Assembly (NCBI GenBank): GCA_022072615.1 | Contig: JAJVHS010000065.1 | Span: 1-34,418 of the forward strand | Direction of reading: 5' to 3' | Source of the DNA: Phycisphaerales bacterium | GTDB taxonomy: Bacteria > Planctomycetota > Phycisphaerae > Phycisphaerales > UBA1924 | DNA length: 34,418 nt | Shown here: one piece after another, positions 15,343-24,088 of the stretch | Layout of the letters: each line of letters opens with the position of its first letter | Numbering within the stretch: the first letter of the stretch is position 1 | Program-made: the position numbers and the translations under genes | Notes under the pieces: generated by a model | What the model was told of the DNA's origin: nothing | What the model saw: the letters and a program-made list of their open reading frames with translations, nothing else | Database searches by the model: none

Positions 15343-18120
15343 ATGCCAGAAACCTTCGATGTCGCCGCGGTGTCAGACCTGACGGAGTATGTCACCAGCC
15401 GTCTCGACGGCGCGGAGCGGCCGTTCTTCACGCTGATCCTGGGCGCGGGGTTTACCTATCCGCTTGTCCCCACGGCGCGGCGGATGCTGACGGATATCCC
15501 GTGGTGGCTTCACTGGCGGCAGAGTGTCGAGAAGCCGGCGGGGAGCGGGTACGCCCGGCAGTTCCGTGATCGGCCGTTCCAGGACGAGCAGCTCGAGAAC
15601 TACGAGCGCGACCTGTGGAAGCGGCTGTTCGAGGGACCGAGCGAAAAAACGATCGGCGAGCTGAAGGCCGGCCTGCCGGACGTTTCGCTGCCGGGCGCCG
15701 TGACCGGCGCGTACAAGCTGCTGATGACGCGCGCGCTCAAGGACCTCAAGACGCGTCGGCAGTACCTGCGCGACGCGATCGGGCGGATCGGTCGGCGGAT
15801 CAACCCGCCGCACCTGCACCTGGCGGGGATCCTGGGATCGCAGGATTCTGAGGCATGGCAATGGAAGTCGCCATTCTGCAGAACAGTACTGACGACAAAC
15901 TTCGACCCGCTGCTGCAGCGAAGCCTGCAGCTGGTGCACAAGCTGTACTTCATGTCCGACCGCCCGGAAATGATCGATGCGCCCGAGGACGACGACACCG
16001 AGGCCATCCACCTGATGTACACGCACGGGAGCGTGCACCGCTACCGGCTGCTGAACACGGAGAAGGAGATCGCGGATGCTCGGGAGCGCAATGCTCGGGA
16101 GTTGAAGCGGTACCTCGAGCGGCACTCGGTGATCATCATCGGGTACAACGGCTGGGACGACGCGACCATGGATGCGCTCGCGACCGCGGCGGATTTCGAC
16201 GGCCAGGTCTTCTGGTGCGATATTCTCGATCCGGCCTCGGCCGCGACCGGGCTGTCACCGCAGGCGGTCGAGTTCCTGACGGCACGGCGGGGCACGGCCT
16301 CGTACGTGAAGGCGTCGGCGGCGGAGTTGCTGGAGGAGCTCCACCGGGCCGTCGTCGGCAGCCCTGCGCCGGAGTTTGTGATCAGGCCGTTGAGCCCGCT
16401 GCTCCGTCAGCTTCGAAGCGTGGAGCTGACCGAGCGCGAGGCGGCGGCCTCGGTGTCCGGTCGCCAGGAGATCAACTCGTTCGCCGAACTCGTCCGGCTG
16501 GCCATCAAGCGGCTCGAGGAGGCGGACCGGCTCTTCACGGCCCCTTCCGACGGCGGCCAGGCCCGAGTCCCGCCTGCGGCGGGCGAAGCGCCACCCGCGG
16601 CGGATGTCGCCGTGCCGGCGGATGCGTCACCCGGCGAACTCGCATCCCGGGCGGTGCTCGCCGCCTGGTCTGGTGATTCCAAGACGGCGATGGCTCTTCT
16701 GTCGCGGATCATCGACGACCCGCGGGCCACGGCGGAAGAGCGAGCCGATGCGCTGGTCAAGCGCGGGAAGGCGCTCGAGGACGCCGGGTCGCACGCCGAA
16801 GCGGTCGCCGACCTGGAGGTGGCGCTCACGCTGGTCCCGGCCGACTCGGCGCTGGCGGCGAAGGCGTTGGACGCCCTGACGTCGTCGCTCCCCGAAACCG
16901 GGCGGCATGACGATGCGCTCGCGGCGTACGAGAAGCTGCTCGCGCACCCCGCGATCGAGCCCGCCGAGCGGGCAAGTGCGCTCTTCCGACGGGGGATCCT
17001 GTTCGGAGAGCTTCAGCGCAAGGAAGAGGAGCTCGCGGACTACAACGCCGCCGCCGAATCACCGGGGATCAGCGACCTGATGCGGGCGGGCGTGCTGATC
17101 AACCGCGGGTCGATGTTCCGCGAGCGCGGCGAGATCGAGAAATCAGTGGCCGATTACAACCAGGTGCTCGCGACGCCGGGCCTGCCCGGGTGGATGAGAG
17201 CACGCGCCCTTCGAAACCGCGGCAACGCGCTCATGGACCTGGGGCGCGAGGACGAGGCGCTCGACGATTACCTGCCCGTGATCGAAATCGAAGATGCCAC
17301 GGTGGACGATCGGTCAAGTACCGGGCTCCGAGCGGCGGGGATCCTGATGTCGCGGGGGAACTGGCGCGGGACCGACGCCATCTTCCGCAAGCTCGGGCGC
17401 GTTCCCGCCATCGCGCAGAGTCCCGAGGCCATGGCGAATGTGCAGCTGGGCGTGCTCACGGCGGCGGCGCAACTGGGTGACCAGGCCGAACTCCGCAAAG
17501 CGGCGGCGGAGCTGCTCGCGAACCCGAGCAGTTCCGCGGTTGCCCGTTCGCTCGCGCTTCGACTGCGGGGCCAGTCGCTGGCGGCGTCGGGCGAGCACGC
17601 GGCCGCGCTTGAGAGCCTGAACGAGTCGGTTGAGATCCCCGGGCTGGACGAGAGCGAGATCGCCGACGCGCTGATGGTGCGGGCGACGTTCTTTCACGAG
17701 CAGGGCCGTGCGAAGCAGGAGGAGGCGGACTACACGCGGGTGATCGGGCTTGCCGGGGCCTCCGACAGCAATAAAGCCGACGCCTACATGAACCGAGCCT
17801 GGGCGAGGTACCGGGCGGGTGACTACGAGGGCCTGATCGCCGACTCCCGGTCCGCGCTGGCGATCGACCCCGAGCGCGGGTTCGCCAGGGCGAACCTGTC
17901 GATCGGCCTGCTGCTGACCTCCGGCGAAGCGGCGGCGGTGGTGGAGATGAAGTCCGCGGCCACGAAGCTGTCGGCGGTTTCCGAGGTCGAAGCGGTGATC
18001 AAGGACCTCGATGATCTTGAGAAATCCGGCAAGGCTGACGTAAGCTCCAAGAGCCTTCGCGCCATCCTGGAGGCCCGGCGAACGGAGATCGCCACGGCCG
18101 ACCCGGGTGGCGGCGGATAA
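15343..18120 (+). CDS. SIR2-like NADase-type domain fused to TPR repeats
   Basis: This is a 925-residue cytosolic protein starting at ATG 15343 (AAAGGGG, 6 nt spacing). Residues about 25-345 carry the SIR2_2-type NAD-binding signature. It consists of the glycine loop LILGAGFTYP (31-40), TTNFD with the catalytic-type Asn186, THGS with His228, and IIIGYNGWDDATMDAL (G267 onward). A Pro/Ala-rich linker (about 405-430) leads to at least eight TPR-like helical pairs to about residue 890 (units of about 34-38 residues such as DALVKRGKALEDAGSHAEAV). In known families this fold either deacylates proteins or, in anti-phage proteins (ThsA, DSR2, SIR2-HerA), depletes NAD+, with a C-terminal repeat region acting as sensor. 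The presence of both Asn and His suggests an active enzyme. The kinase gene follows by 15 bp. The role is inferred and not shown. Confidence 0.85.
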   Translation: MPETFDVAAVSDLTEYVTSRLDGAERPFFTLILGAGFTYPLVPTARRMLTDIPWWLHWRQSVEKPAGSGYARQFRDRPFQDEQLENYERDLWKRLFEGPSEKTIGELKAGLPDVSLPGAVTGAYKLLMTRALKDLKTRRQYLRDAIGRIGRRINPPHLHLAGILGSQDSEAWQWKSPFCRTVLTTNFDPLLQRSLQLVHKLYFMSDRPEMIDAPEDDDTEAIHLMYTHGSVHRYRLLNTEKEIADARERNARELKRYLERHSVIIIGYNGWDDATMDALATAADFDGQVFWCDILDPASAATGLSPQAVEFLTARRGTASYVKASAAELLEELHRAVVGSPAPEFVIRPLSPLLRQLRSVELTEREAAASVSGRQEINSFAELVRLAIKRLEEADRLFTAPSDGGQARVPPAAGEAPPAADVAVPADASPGELASRAVLAAWSGDSKTAMALLSRIIDDPRATAEERADALVKRGKALEDAGSHAEAVADLEVALTLVPADSALAAKALDALTSSLPETGRHDDALAAYEKLLAHPAIEPAERASALFRRGILFGELQRKEEELADYNAAAESPGISDLMRAGVLINRGSMFRERGEIEKSVADYNQVLATPGLPGWMRARALRNRGNALMDLGREDEALDDYLPVIEIEDATVDDRSSTGLRAAGILMSRGNWRGTDAIFRKLGRVPAIAQSPEAMANVQLGVLTAAAQLGDQAELRKAAAELLANPSSSAVARSLALRLRGQSLAASGEHAAALESLNESVEIPGLDESEIADALMVRATFFHEQGRAKQEEADYTRVIGLAGASDSNKADAYMNRAWARYRAGDYEGLIADSRSALAIDPERGFARANLSIGLLLTSGEAAAVVEMKSAATKLSAVSEVEAVIKDLDDLEKSGKADVSSKSLRAILEARRTEIATADPGGGG

Positions 18121-18135
18121 CCGCGAGGAGTCGGC

Positions 18136-19836
18136 GTGCTGGTTCTGAGCGTTATCCAGGGTCCCGACAAGGGTCGCAAGTTCCAGCTGCCGGACAACGA
18201 GCCGCAGCTGATCGGCCGTTCGAGCGAGGCGCTGCCGCTCGAGGACACCACCGTGTCCCGTCGGCATGCCGAGCTCACGCCCGACGACGGCATCTGGTGG
18301 ATCCGCGATCTTTCGAGCCAGAACGGGACGTACGTCAACGGGGTCGAGATCAGGGAGCGGACGCGGCTTCGCCCGGGCGACCAGATCCGGACGGGCTCCA
18401 CGCTTTTCGTGTTCGGCGTGACGGAGAGCTCGGACCCCGACGTCGTGCGGCTGCTGCACCCCAACCAGATCGACGCGTCGGTCGAACGGTCGATCCCCAG
18501 CAACGACGATTCGGTGACCCTCTCGGAGCCGGAACCGCGAGCGGCGGCGGTGGACCATCTGCGGGTCATCTACCAGCTCACGTCGCTGGTGTCGCAATCG
18601 ACCGACAGGCAGCAGCTCCTCAAGGGCGTGATGGACGTCGTGTTCGAGGAGTTCGAGCCCGAGCGCGGCTTCATCATGATGGCCCAGCCCCCGATCGAGG
18701 TCGGAGCACCGCCCGGTCCCGATCCGCAGATCATCCCGTCGGTCGTGAAGTACCTGGTGGCCCCGCGGGATCATGAGGAGGCGAGGATCAACGTCAGCCG
18801 GACGATCGTGCTGCACGCGATCAAGAAGAGCGAGGGCGTGCTGAGCACCAACGCGATGGGGGACCCTCGGTTCAAGTCCGGCGACAGCGTCCAGCGTTTC
18901 CACATCAGGTCGGCCATCTGCTCGCCCATCCGGTCACGCGACCGCATCTTCGGCGCGATCTACATCGACAGCACGATCGCCAACTACACGTTCACGTCCG
19001 AGCAGCTCAACCTCATGAACGCCATCGGCCAGCACACCGGTCTGGCGCTCGCCAACGCCGAGCTGTACTCCGAGAAGCTGCGTTCGGAGCGGCTGGCGGC
19101 GATGGGCGAGGCCGTGGCCAGCCTGTCGCACTCGGTGAAGAACATCCTCCAGGGGCTGCGCGGCGGGGCGGACGTGGTCGAGCTCGGCCTGAAGAAGGAC
19201 GATCTGGCGGTCGCGAAGCGGGGCTGGGGCATCCTTCGGCGGAACGTCGACCGGATCGTCACGCTGACCAGCAACATGCTCGCGTATTCGCGGCAGCGGC
19301 GGGTGGAGATCCAGCTCGCCAAGCTCGCGTCGGTGCTTGAGGACGTCGCGCAGCTGGTTCAGCCGCAGGCCCAGGCCCGGGGCGTGGCGATCATCGTGGA
19401 CGCCGATCCGGAGATGCCGCCGATCCCGATCGATCCGGAGCTCATCCACCAGGCGCTGATGAACCTGGCCGTCAACGCGGTCGAGGCCGTCGAGCAGAGC
19501 ACCGGCGCGGTGACGCTGCGAGCCGCCTACCACCCCGCGAGCGGCAAGCACGCGCCGGCGGGTGGCGCCGGCTATGCGCAGATCGACGTCATCGACAACG
19601 GCCCGGGCATCCCCGTCGACCGGATCCCGTGGCTTTTCGAGCCGTTCAACACCACCAAGGGCCTGCGCGGGACGGGCCTGGGGCTCGCGGTGACCAAGCG
19701 GATCGTGCAGGAGCACGGCGGCCGGATCGAAGTCGAGTCGCACACCGAGAAGGGCCCGCAACGCGGAACGACGTTCCGCGTGTTCCTGCCCGCCGACACC
19801 GAGAGCGCGATCGATCCCTCCGCGACCTCCGCGTGA
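18136..19836 (+). CDS. FHA-GAF sensor histidine kinase
   Basis: This 566-residue cytosolic kinase starts at GTG 18136 (GAGGAG at 18125-18130, 5 nt spacing), 15 bp after the SIR2-TPR stop, so it is co-transcribed. In order, it has an FHA domain (about 1-95, with IGRS, SRRHA and NGTYVNG, the phosphothreonine-binding set) and a GAF domain (about 150-320). A HisKA helix follows with phospho-acceptor His332 in SLSHSVKN, then a HATPase_c domain with N-box residues Asn443/Asn447, G1 DNGPGIP (487-493) and G2 GTGLGLA (512-518). No membrane segment is present. FHA recognition suggests an input from a Ser/Thr kinase. No response regulator is encoded nearby, so it is an orphan kinase. The output and its link to the SIR2 protein are unknown. 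Confidence 0.92.
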   Translation: MLVLSVIQGPDKGRKFQLPDNEPQLIGRSSEALPLEDTTVSRRHAELTPDDGIWWIRDLSSQNGTYVNGVEIRERTRLRPGDQIRTGSTLFVFGVTESSDPDVVRLLHPNQIDASVERSIPSNDDSVTLSEPEPRAAAVDHLRVIYQLTSLVSQSTDRQQLLKGVMDVVFEEFEPERGFIMMAQPPIEVGAPPGPDPQIIPSVVKYLVAPRDHEEARINVSRTIVLHAIKKSEGVLSTNAMGDPRFKSGDSVQRFHIRSAICSPIRSRDRIFGAIYIDSTIANYTFTSEQLNLMNAIGQHTGLALANAELYSEKLRSERLAAMGEAVASLSHSVKNILQGLRGGADVVELGLKKDDLAVAKRGWGILRRNVDRIVTLTSNMLAYSRQRRVEIQLAKLASVLEDVAQLVQPQAQARGVAIIVDADPEMPPIPIDPELIHQALMNLAVNAVEAVEQSTGAVTLRAAYHPASGKHAPAGGAGYAQIDVIDNGPGIPVDRIPWLFEPFNTTKGLRGTGLGLAVTKRIVQEHGGRIEVESHTEKGPQRGTTFRVFLPADTESAIDPSATSA

Positions 19837-19861
19837 GCCCGCGGGATTCCGGCACGCGCGA

Positions 19862-20380
19862 TCATGGCGTCGCGGCGGCCCCCGGCGGCGGCCTGTGCCG
19901 GGCTTTCACCAGCAGCTTGTTGAGTGTCGCCAGTTCGCCCGGGGTGAGATGCCCGAGCTGGCGGCGGTGAAGTTCCAGGATGCGGTCGTCCAGCGCCTCG
20001 AGCAGCGACATGCCCTTGCGGGTGATCTTGACGTAGACCACGCGGCGGTCCTGGGGGCACCGGCAGCGCTGCGCGAGGCCGAGCTTCTCGAGCCGGTCGA
20101 CCACCCGCGTCACGTCGGGCACCTGCGCGACCATCTGTTCACCGATCTCCGAGCACGCGCGCCGGCCCGGCGGGGCGTCGCCCAGCGTGGCCCCGCGAAG
20201 GATCCGCAGGGCGTTGTAGGTCGCCTCGGATAGACCGTGTTCGCGGAAAAAACGCTCGAACTCGACGCCCAGGGTGCTGGTCGTGCGCACCAGGTTGAGA
20301 TAGGCCTCCTGCTCGGGCAGGTCGAAGGGCTGTTTCTTGCCGATTTCCTGCTGGAGCGATGGGCCGCGTCGAGTTCTCAT
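19862..20380 (-). CDS. MarR-family transcriptional regulator
   Basis: This 172-residue winged-helix DNA-binding regulator is convergent with the kinase gene (25-bp gap). A dimerisation helix (EQEAYLNLVRTTSTLGVEFERFF) precedes the HTH (SEATYNALRIL ... ACSEIGEQMVAQVPDVTRVVDRLEKLGLA). The wing contains the MarR-typical DRRVVYVKITRKG, and C-terminal helices close the dimer. The start is taken at ATG 20380. An in-frame TTG at 20407 would add nine residues; neither has a good Shine-Dalgarno. Upstream lies TAGACT (20423-20428, minus strand) as a possible -10, and a short palindrome TGTT-CA-AACA at 20401-20410 that could be an operator. No MarR-divergent target gene is present; the ligand and regulon are unknown. 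Confidence 0.88.
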   Translation of the reverse strand: MRTRRGPSLQQEIGKKQPFDLPEQEAYLNLVRTTSTLGVEFERFFREHGLSEATYNALRILRGATLGDAPPGRRACSEIGEQMVAQVPDVTRVVDRLEKLGLAQRCRCPQDRRVVYVKITRKGMSLLEALDDRILELHRRQLGHLTPGELATLNKLLVKARHRPPPGAAATP

Positions 20381-20445
20381 GTGCCCGCACTTGTGGAAGT
20401 TGTTCAAACAGATGATCGACCCAGTCTAGCGCCTGGGCGCGGACC

Positions 20446-20484
20446 GAATGAAAAAGAAACGAGCCCCGCGGGTTCGCGGGGCTC
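20446..20484 (-). terminator. Rho-independent terminator of the protease gene
   Basis: On the minus strand a perfect 10-bp stem (20475-20484 with 20461-20470, 4-nt loop) is followed by GTTTCTTTTTCATT. It starts 35 bp after the protease stop. Confidence 0.93.
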
Positions 20485-20518
20485 GGCGCGGTGTCAGGTT
20501 CGGCCCGGACTTGCCGCC

Positions 20519-22720
20519 TCAGCAGCCGGCTTCGAACGCCCGAACGAACGCGTCGAAGTCGTCGGTATCAACGAAACCCGAACGGTCGAAATCGGCGGCG
20601 GCGTCGCCGGCTTCGAAGGCGGTCACGAACGCGTCAAAGTCATCCGTATCGGCGAAGCCGGATTGATCGAAGTCCGCCCCGCACTCGCGGAGCCACATGG
20701 CGGCCGGCACGGCCTGCTTGGCGAGCCCGCCGCCGGCGATGCGAACGATGACGCCGGCGCCGCCGAAGTTCTCCCAGAACTCGACGCGGACGCGGTGTGT
20801 GCCCTTCTTGAGGCCGATGGTGCCGGACTGCTCCACCATGCCGTGAAGCCCGTCGTTGTTCACGACGAGCTGCGAGCCGACGTAGAGCTTGGACCCGTCG
20901 TCGGACTCGGTGTACAGGGTGTAGTTGTCGGTCGACGGGACGTCGATGAAGCCCTCGTACACGGCGCCGACCTCTTCCGACCGCCCGGAGGTCGCAAAGA
21001 CGCCTCCGGTGCTCGGGTAGTTGACCTCGTTCACGACATCGCGGAGGTACGCCGTGAGCGACCCGAAGTTGGGCAGCATGGAGTACCCGGCCGTGACGTA
21101 GTAGGAAACGTCAACACCGGGGCCGGCGCCGGTGGAGTCGTCGGGGTTGCGGTACAGGCTCGCATCGGCGACATTGACGGACACGGTGGCCGTGTCGTTG
21201 CCGGTGACGTTGTCGGTGATGGTGTAGGTGAATGTGTCGACCCCGACGTACGCGGGAGGAGCGTTGTATTCGAGCTGGTCGCGCCCGCTCGGACCGGTGC
21301 CGGGCGACAGGGTGACCGTTCCGCCGTGCGAGCTGGTGGCGTTGAACGAGATGAGCTCGATCGGATCGCCGTTGGGATCGAAGTCATTTGCCAGAACGTC
21401 GATCAGGCGGGCTTCGCCGAAGATCGCGGTTGCGGAGTCGTCGTTGGCGGTCGGGGCGGCCGGCCCGGTCGTGGCGAGCGCGGCCTGGGCGACCTTGTAG
21501 ACGTTGACACGGCCCCAGCCGTAGAACGCGTCATTGCCGGGGTCGCCAAGGTCGTCGCACGAGGTGAAGAGGATGCTCTCCACCTGGTCGGGCGTCAGGT
21601 TGGGGTTGATCGACCAGGCGAGGCTGGCGACGCCGTTGGCGACGGGCGTGGCCATGCTCGTGCCGCTCGCGTAGCCGTAGCCGCCGCCCCAGGTCGAGCT
21701 GAGGATGGTGTCGCCGGGCGCGAAGACGTCGACCGCGGGCCCGTAGGCGCTGAACCAGGCTCGGTTGTCACCGGAGTCCGAGGCGCCGACGACGACGACG
21801 TCTTCCCAGTCGAACCAGTTGAGGTTGGCGCTGTCGTTGCCCGCGGCGTAGAAGTACAGCCCGCCGATCGACTTGATGTATTCGCCGGTGGTCTGGAGCG
21901 GTTCGTACGCGACGCCGGAGTAACTGGCGCTGACAGTCTTGGCGCCGTGCTCAATCGCCCAGCGGGCGCCCTGCATGAGATCGTCGTAGTACGCGCCGCC
22001 GCTGGAATCAAAGGCGACCCGGATCATCATGATCTTGGAATCCCAGTTGACGCCGGCCACGCCTTCGCCGTTGTTGCCGTACGCCGCGCCGCAGCCGGCG
22101 ACGTGGGTGCCGTGCCCGTGGAGCTCGGCGACGCTGCCGCCGTCGGCCTCGGCGAGGTCGTTGGGAGCGTCAAAGCCCGGGACGCGCTTCGGGGCGAGGT
22201 CGGGGTGTGCCAGGTCGATGCCCGTGTCGGTGTACGCGGTGATGATCGAGGTGTTGCCGGTCGAGATGTTCCAGCCGAGCTCCGACTGCATGTTCTGGTG
22301 GTGCCACTGGCTGGAGAAGAGCGGATCGTTGGGCGTGGCGAGGGGGTAGCAGATCCAGTTGGGAACGGCGTACTGGAACAGCCCGGTCGCCATCAGCGAC
22401 CGCGAAACCTCGTTCTCGGCCGTGCCCGCGGGAGTGCCCTTGGCCGATGCGGTCTTGATCACGTACTCATCGACCTCGGGGTAGTACTTCAGGATCGACG
22501 CGTCGATCATGGCTCGGGCACGAGCCTGATCCTGCGGGGAAAGCCCGCGGGCCGGGCGGACGATCAGCTGGCCCGAGAACTCGAGCTCGCCGGGCTTCTC
22601 GACGTACCGATCCTGTTGGACGACGCCGGTGCGGGCCGGTGGCGCGACGGCCGCGGCGGACGCGGAGCACAACGCAAGCCCGGTCAGTGCCAGGACACTC
22701 ATGACTCGAACGTTCGACAT
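20519..22720 (-). CDS. Secreted subtilisin-like (S8) serine protease with PA14-like domain and dockerin-like tail
   Basis: This 733-residue exported protease starts at ATG 22720 with a GAGGGAGAG ribosome site. A Sec signal (about 1-25) is followed by a propeptide-like region. The peptidase S8 domain has Asp165 (YTDTGID), His203 (HGHGTHVAG), oxyanion Asn295 (AAGN) and Ser355 (GTSMATP), so the triad is complete. Next comes a tandem-domain-type beta module beginning ANDDSATAIFGEARLIDVLA (about 425-515), and a PA14-like beta-barrel with YEGFIDVPSTDNYTLY and DDGSKLYV (about 560-680). The last 50 residues hold two EF-hand-like loops, DFDQSGFADTDDFDAFV and DFDRSGFVDTDDFDAFV, and end in a terminal Cys. 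It is likely secreted or surface-held and degrades extracellular protein or peptide substrates. It is monocistronic with its own extended -10 and terminator. Confidence 0.95.
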   Translation of the reverse strand: MSNVRVMSVLALTGLALCSASAAAVAPPARTGVVQQDRYVEKPGELEFSGQLIVRPARGLSPQDQARARAMIDASILKYYPEVDEYVIKTASAKGTPAGTAENEVSRSLMATGLFQYAVPNWICYPLATPNDPLFSSQWHHQNMQSELGWNISTGNTSIITAYTDTGIDLAHPDLAPKRVPGFDAPNDLAEADGGSVAELHGHGTHVAGCGAAYGNNGEGVAGVNWDSKIMMIRVAFDSSGGAYYDDLMQGARWAIEHGAKTVSASYSGVAYEPLQTTGEYIKSIGGLYFYAAGNDSANLNWFDWEDVVVVGASDSGDNRAWFSAYGPAVDVFAPGDTILSSTWGGGYGYASGTSMATPVANGVASLAWSINPNLTPDQVESILFTSCDDLGDPGNDAFYGWGRVNVYKVAQAALATTGPAAPTANDDSATAIFGEARLIDVLANDFDPNGDPIELISFNATSSHGGTVTLSPGTGPSGRDQLEYNAPPAYVGVDTFTYTITDNVTGNDTATVSVNVADASLYRNPDDSTGAGPGVDVSYYVTAGYSMLPNFGSLTAYLRDVVNEVNYPSTGGVFATSGRSEEVGAVYEGFIDVPSTDNYTLYTESDDGSKLYVGSQLVVNNDGLHGMVEQSGTIGLKKGTHRVRVEFWENFGGAGVIVRIAGGGLAKQAVPAAMWLRECGADFDQSGFADTDDFDAFVTAFEAGDAAADFDRSGFVDTDDFDAFVRAFEAGC

Positions 22721-22788
22721 GACGCTCTCCCTCGAATGCGATTTGATGAGGCTCGTGCAGCGTGTTGACGCCCCGCCGCGAGAACCGC

Positions 22789-22794
22789 AGCATA
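22789..22794 (-). promoter_or_regulatory. Extended -10 (TGGTATGCT) upstream of the protease gene
   Basis: On the minus strand TATGCT is preceded by TGG, matching the TGnTANNNT extended -10 pattern. It lies in the 129-bp gap between the galK stop and the protease start and would give a leader of about 60 nt. No -35 match was found. Confidence 0.45.
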
Positions 22795-22802
22795 CCAGAT
22801 GG

Positions 22803-22843
22803 ACGGTCCGCCGCCATGCGATTTCGCCGCGATCGCGGACCGT
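22803..22843 (-). other. 8-bp inverted repeat after galK
   Basis: ACGGTCCG (22803-22810) and CGGACCGT (22836-22843) are exact inverted repeats 25 nt apart, 7 bp beyond the galK stop. There is no T-run on the minus strand, so it is not a classical terminator. It could be a 3' processing stem or an operator for the protease promoter next to it. Confidence 0.3.
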
Positions 22844-22849
22844 ACTTTC

Positions 22850-24088
22850 TTAGCCCGCTGTCCGAAGGACGGTCGCGCCCCCGGATGCTCGAACCGGGAA
22901 CGCGGTGGCGTCCAGGCCGTGGCGTGCCCGGTACGCGTGTTTCACGTCCGCGATGACAGAGTCCACCGAGGCCGACCGGACCAGCATGACGGCGCAGCCG
23001 CCGAACCCGCCGCCGGTCATCCGAGCACCGAACACGCCGCCCAGGCCGCGCCCGGCTTCCACCAGCGTGTCCAGCTCCGGGCACGACACCCGGTAGTCAT
23101 CCCGGAGTGAATCATGCGAGGCGTTCATCAGGCGGCCGAGCTCCGTGAGGTCCCCCCGTTCGAGCGCCGCCGCCGCGGCGATGGTCCGGGCGTTCTCCGT
23201 CACGACGTGGCGAGCCGCTCGGAACAGCGCTGGTTGCGAAACCAGCGCCGAGTTCGATGCGACCATCTGCGGCGTAGCATCGCGGAGTTCGCCGACGCCG
23301 AGCACCGCGGCAGCCCGCTGACACGCCTCGCGGCGCCGAGCGTACTCGCCGGACGCGAGCGAGTGGCTGACGTTCGAGTTGAACACCACGACCGTTGCAT
23401 GTTCGGCAGCCGGCATGGGCACGTGGTGGTGCTCGAGCGTGCGGCAATCGAGCAGCAGCGCATGTCCCTCGCGGCCGAGCGCGGAGATGAACTGGTCCAT
23501 GATCCCGCACGGGACTCCGGCGAACTCGTGCTCGGCCTGCCGGCAGAGCGCAGCAAGCTTGGGGAGGTCGAGGTGGACATTCCACGCCGCCGCGACGGCC
23601 GACGCGACCGAGACCTCCAGCGCCGCCGAGCTCGACAGCCCGCCGCCGACGGGCACATCACCCGCGATGGCGAGGTCAAAGCCGCAAAGCGGCTTGCCGT
23701 CGTGCCGGGCTCGGCGACCCAAGAGCGCGATGACACCGACAACATACGAACGCCAGTCGCCCTTCCCGAGGACTACCCCCGCGGGCAACTCTCCTCCCGG
23801 CGCGAGCAGACGGTCGAGTTCGAACTCGGCCCGAAGGTCCGATTCTTCGATGGCGACGCGCGAGACTTTCGCCGTGTTCCGGATGCGCAGGGCCGCCGCG
23901 CACGCGAGATCGATCGCCATGGGCAGCACGAAGCCGCCGCTGTAGTCCGTGTGCTCGCCGATGAGGTTCACGCGGCCCGGTGCGATCGCGGTGATGCGTG
24001 GGGAATCCGAGTTCCCGGGCCAGGCGGTATCGAGAAGAAGCTGGGCGCGGCGTGCGGGTTGGACGGCGGGCGTGGTCGCTGCGTTCAT
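22850..24088 (-). CDS. galK: Galactokinase
   Basis: GalK phosphorylates alpha-D-galactose at C1 with ATP, the first committed step of the Leloir pathway. This 412-residue protein has the three GHMP kinase motifs: the galactokinase signature GRVNLIGEHTDYSGG (38-52) with Glu45/His46/Asp48 contacting sugar, the ATP-binding loop VGGGLSSSAALE (about 146-157), and motif 3 MTGGGFGGCAV (about 357-367). The catalytic-base Asp lies in PCGIMDQFIS, as usual for the family. The start is ATG 24088, which overlaps the stop of the upstream membrane protein (ATGA), so translation is probably coupled. galT, galE and a galactose transporter are not in the window. Confidence 0.95.
   Translation of the reverse strand: MNAATTPAVQPARRAQLLLDTAWPGNSDSPRITAIAPGRVNLIGEHTDYSGGFVLPMAIDLACAAALRIRNTAKVSRVAIEESDLRAEFELDRLLAPGGELPAGVVLGKGDWRSYVVGVIALLGRRARHDGKPLCGFDLAIAGDVPVGGGLSSSAALEVSVASAVAAAWNVHLDLPKLAALCRQAEHEFAGVPCGIMDQFISALGREGHALLLDCRTLEHHHVPMPAAEHATVVVFNSNVSHSLASGEYARRREACQRAAAVLGVGELRDATPQMVASNSALVSQPALFRAARHVVTENARTIAAAAALERGDLTELGRLMNASHDSLRDDYRVSCPELDTLVEAGRGLGGVFGARMTGGGFGGCAVMLVRSASVDSVIADVKHAYRARHGLDATAFPVRASGGATVLRTAG

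Noticed and set aside
20237-22768. 843-residue plus-strand frame antisense to the protease
   Set aside because: The protease has a full catalytic triad, signal peptide, ribosome site and terminator on the minus strand. The plus frame is low-complexity Val/Gly/Asp/Arg.
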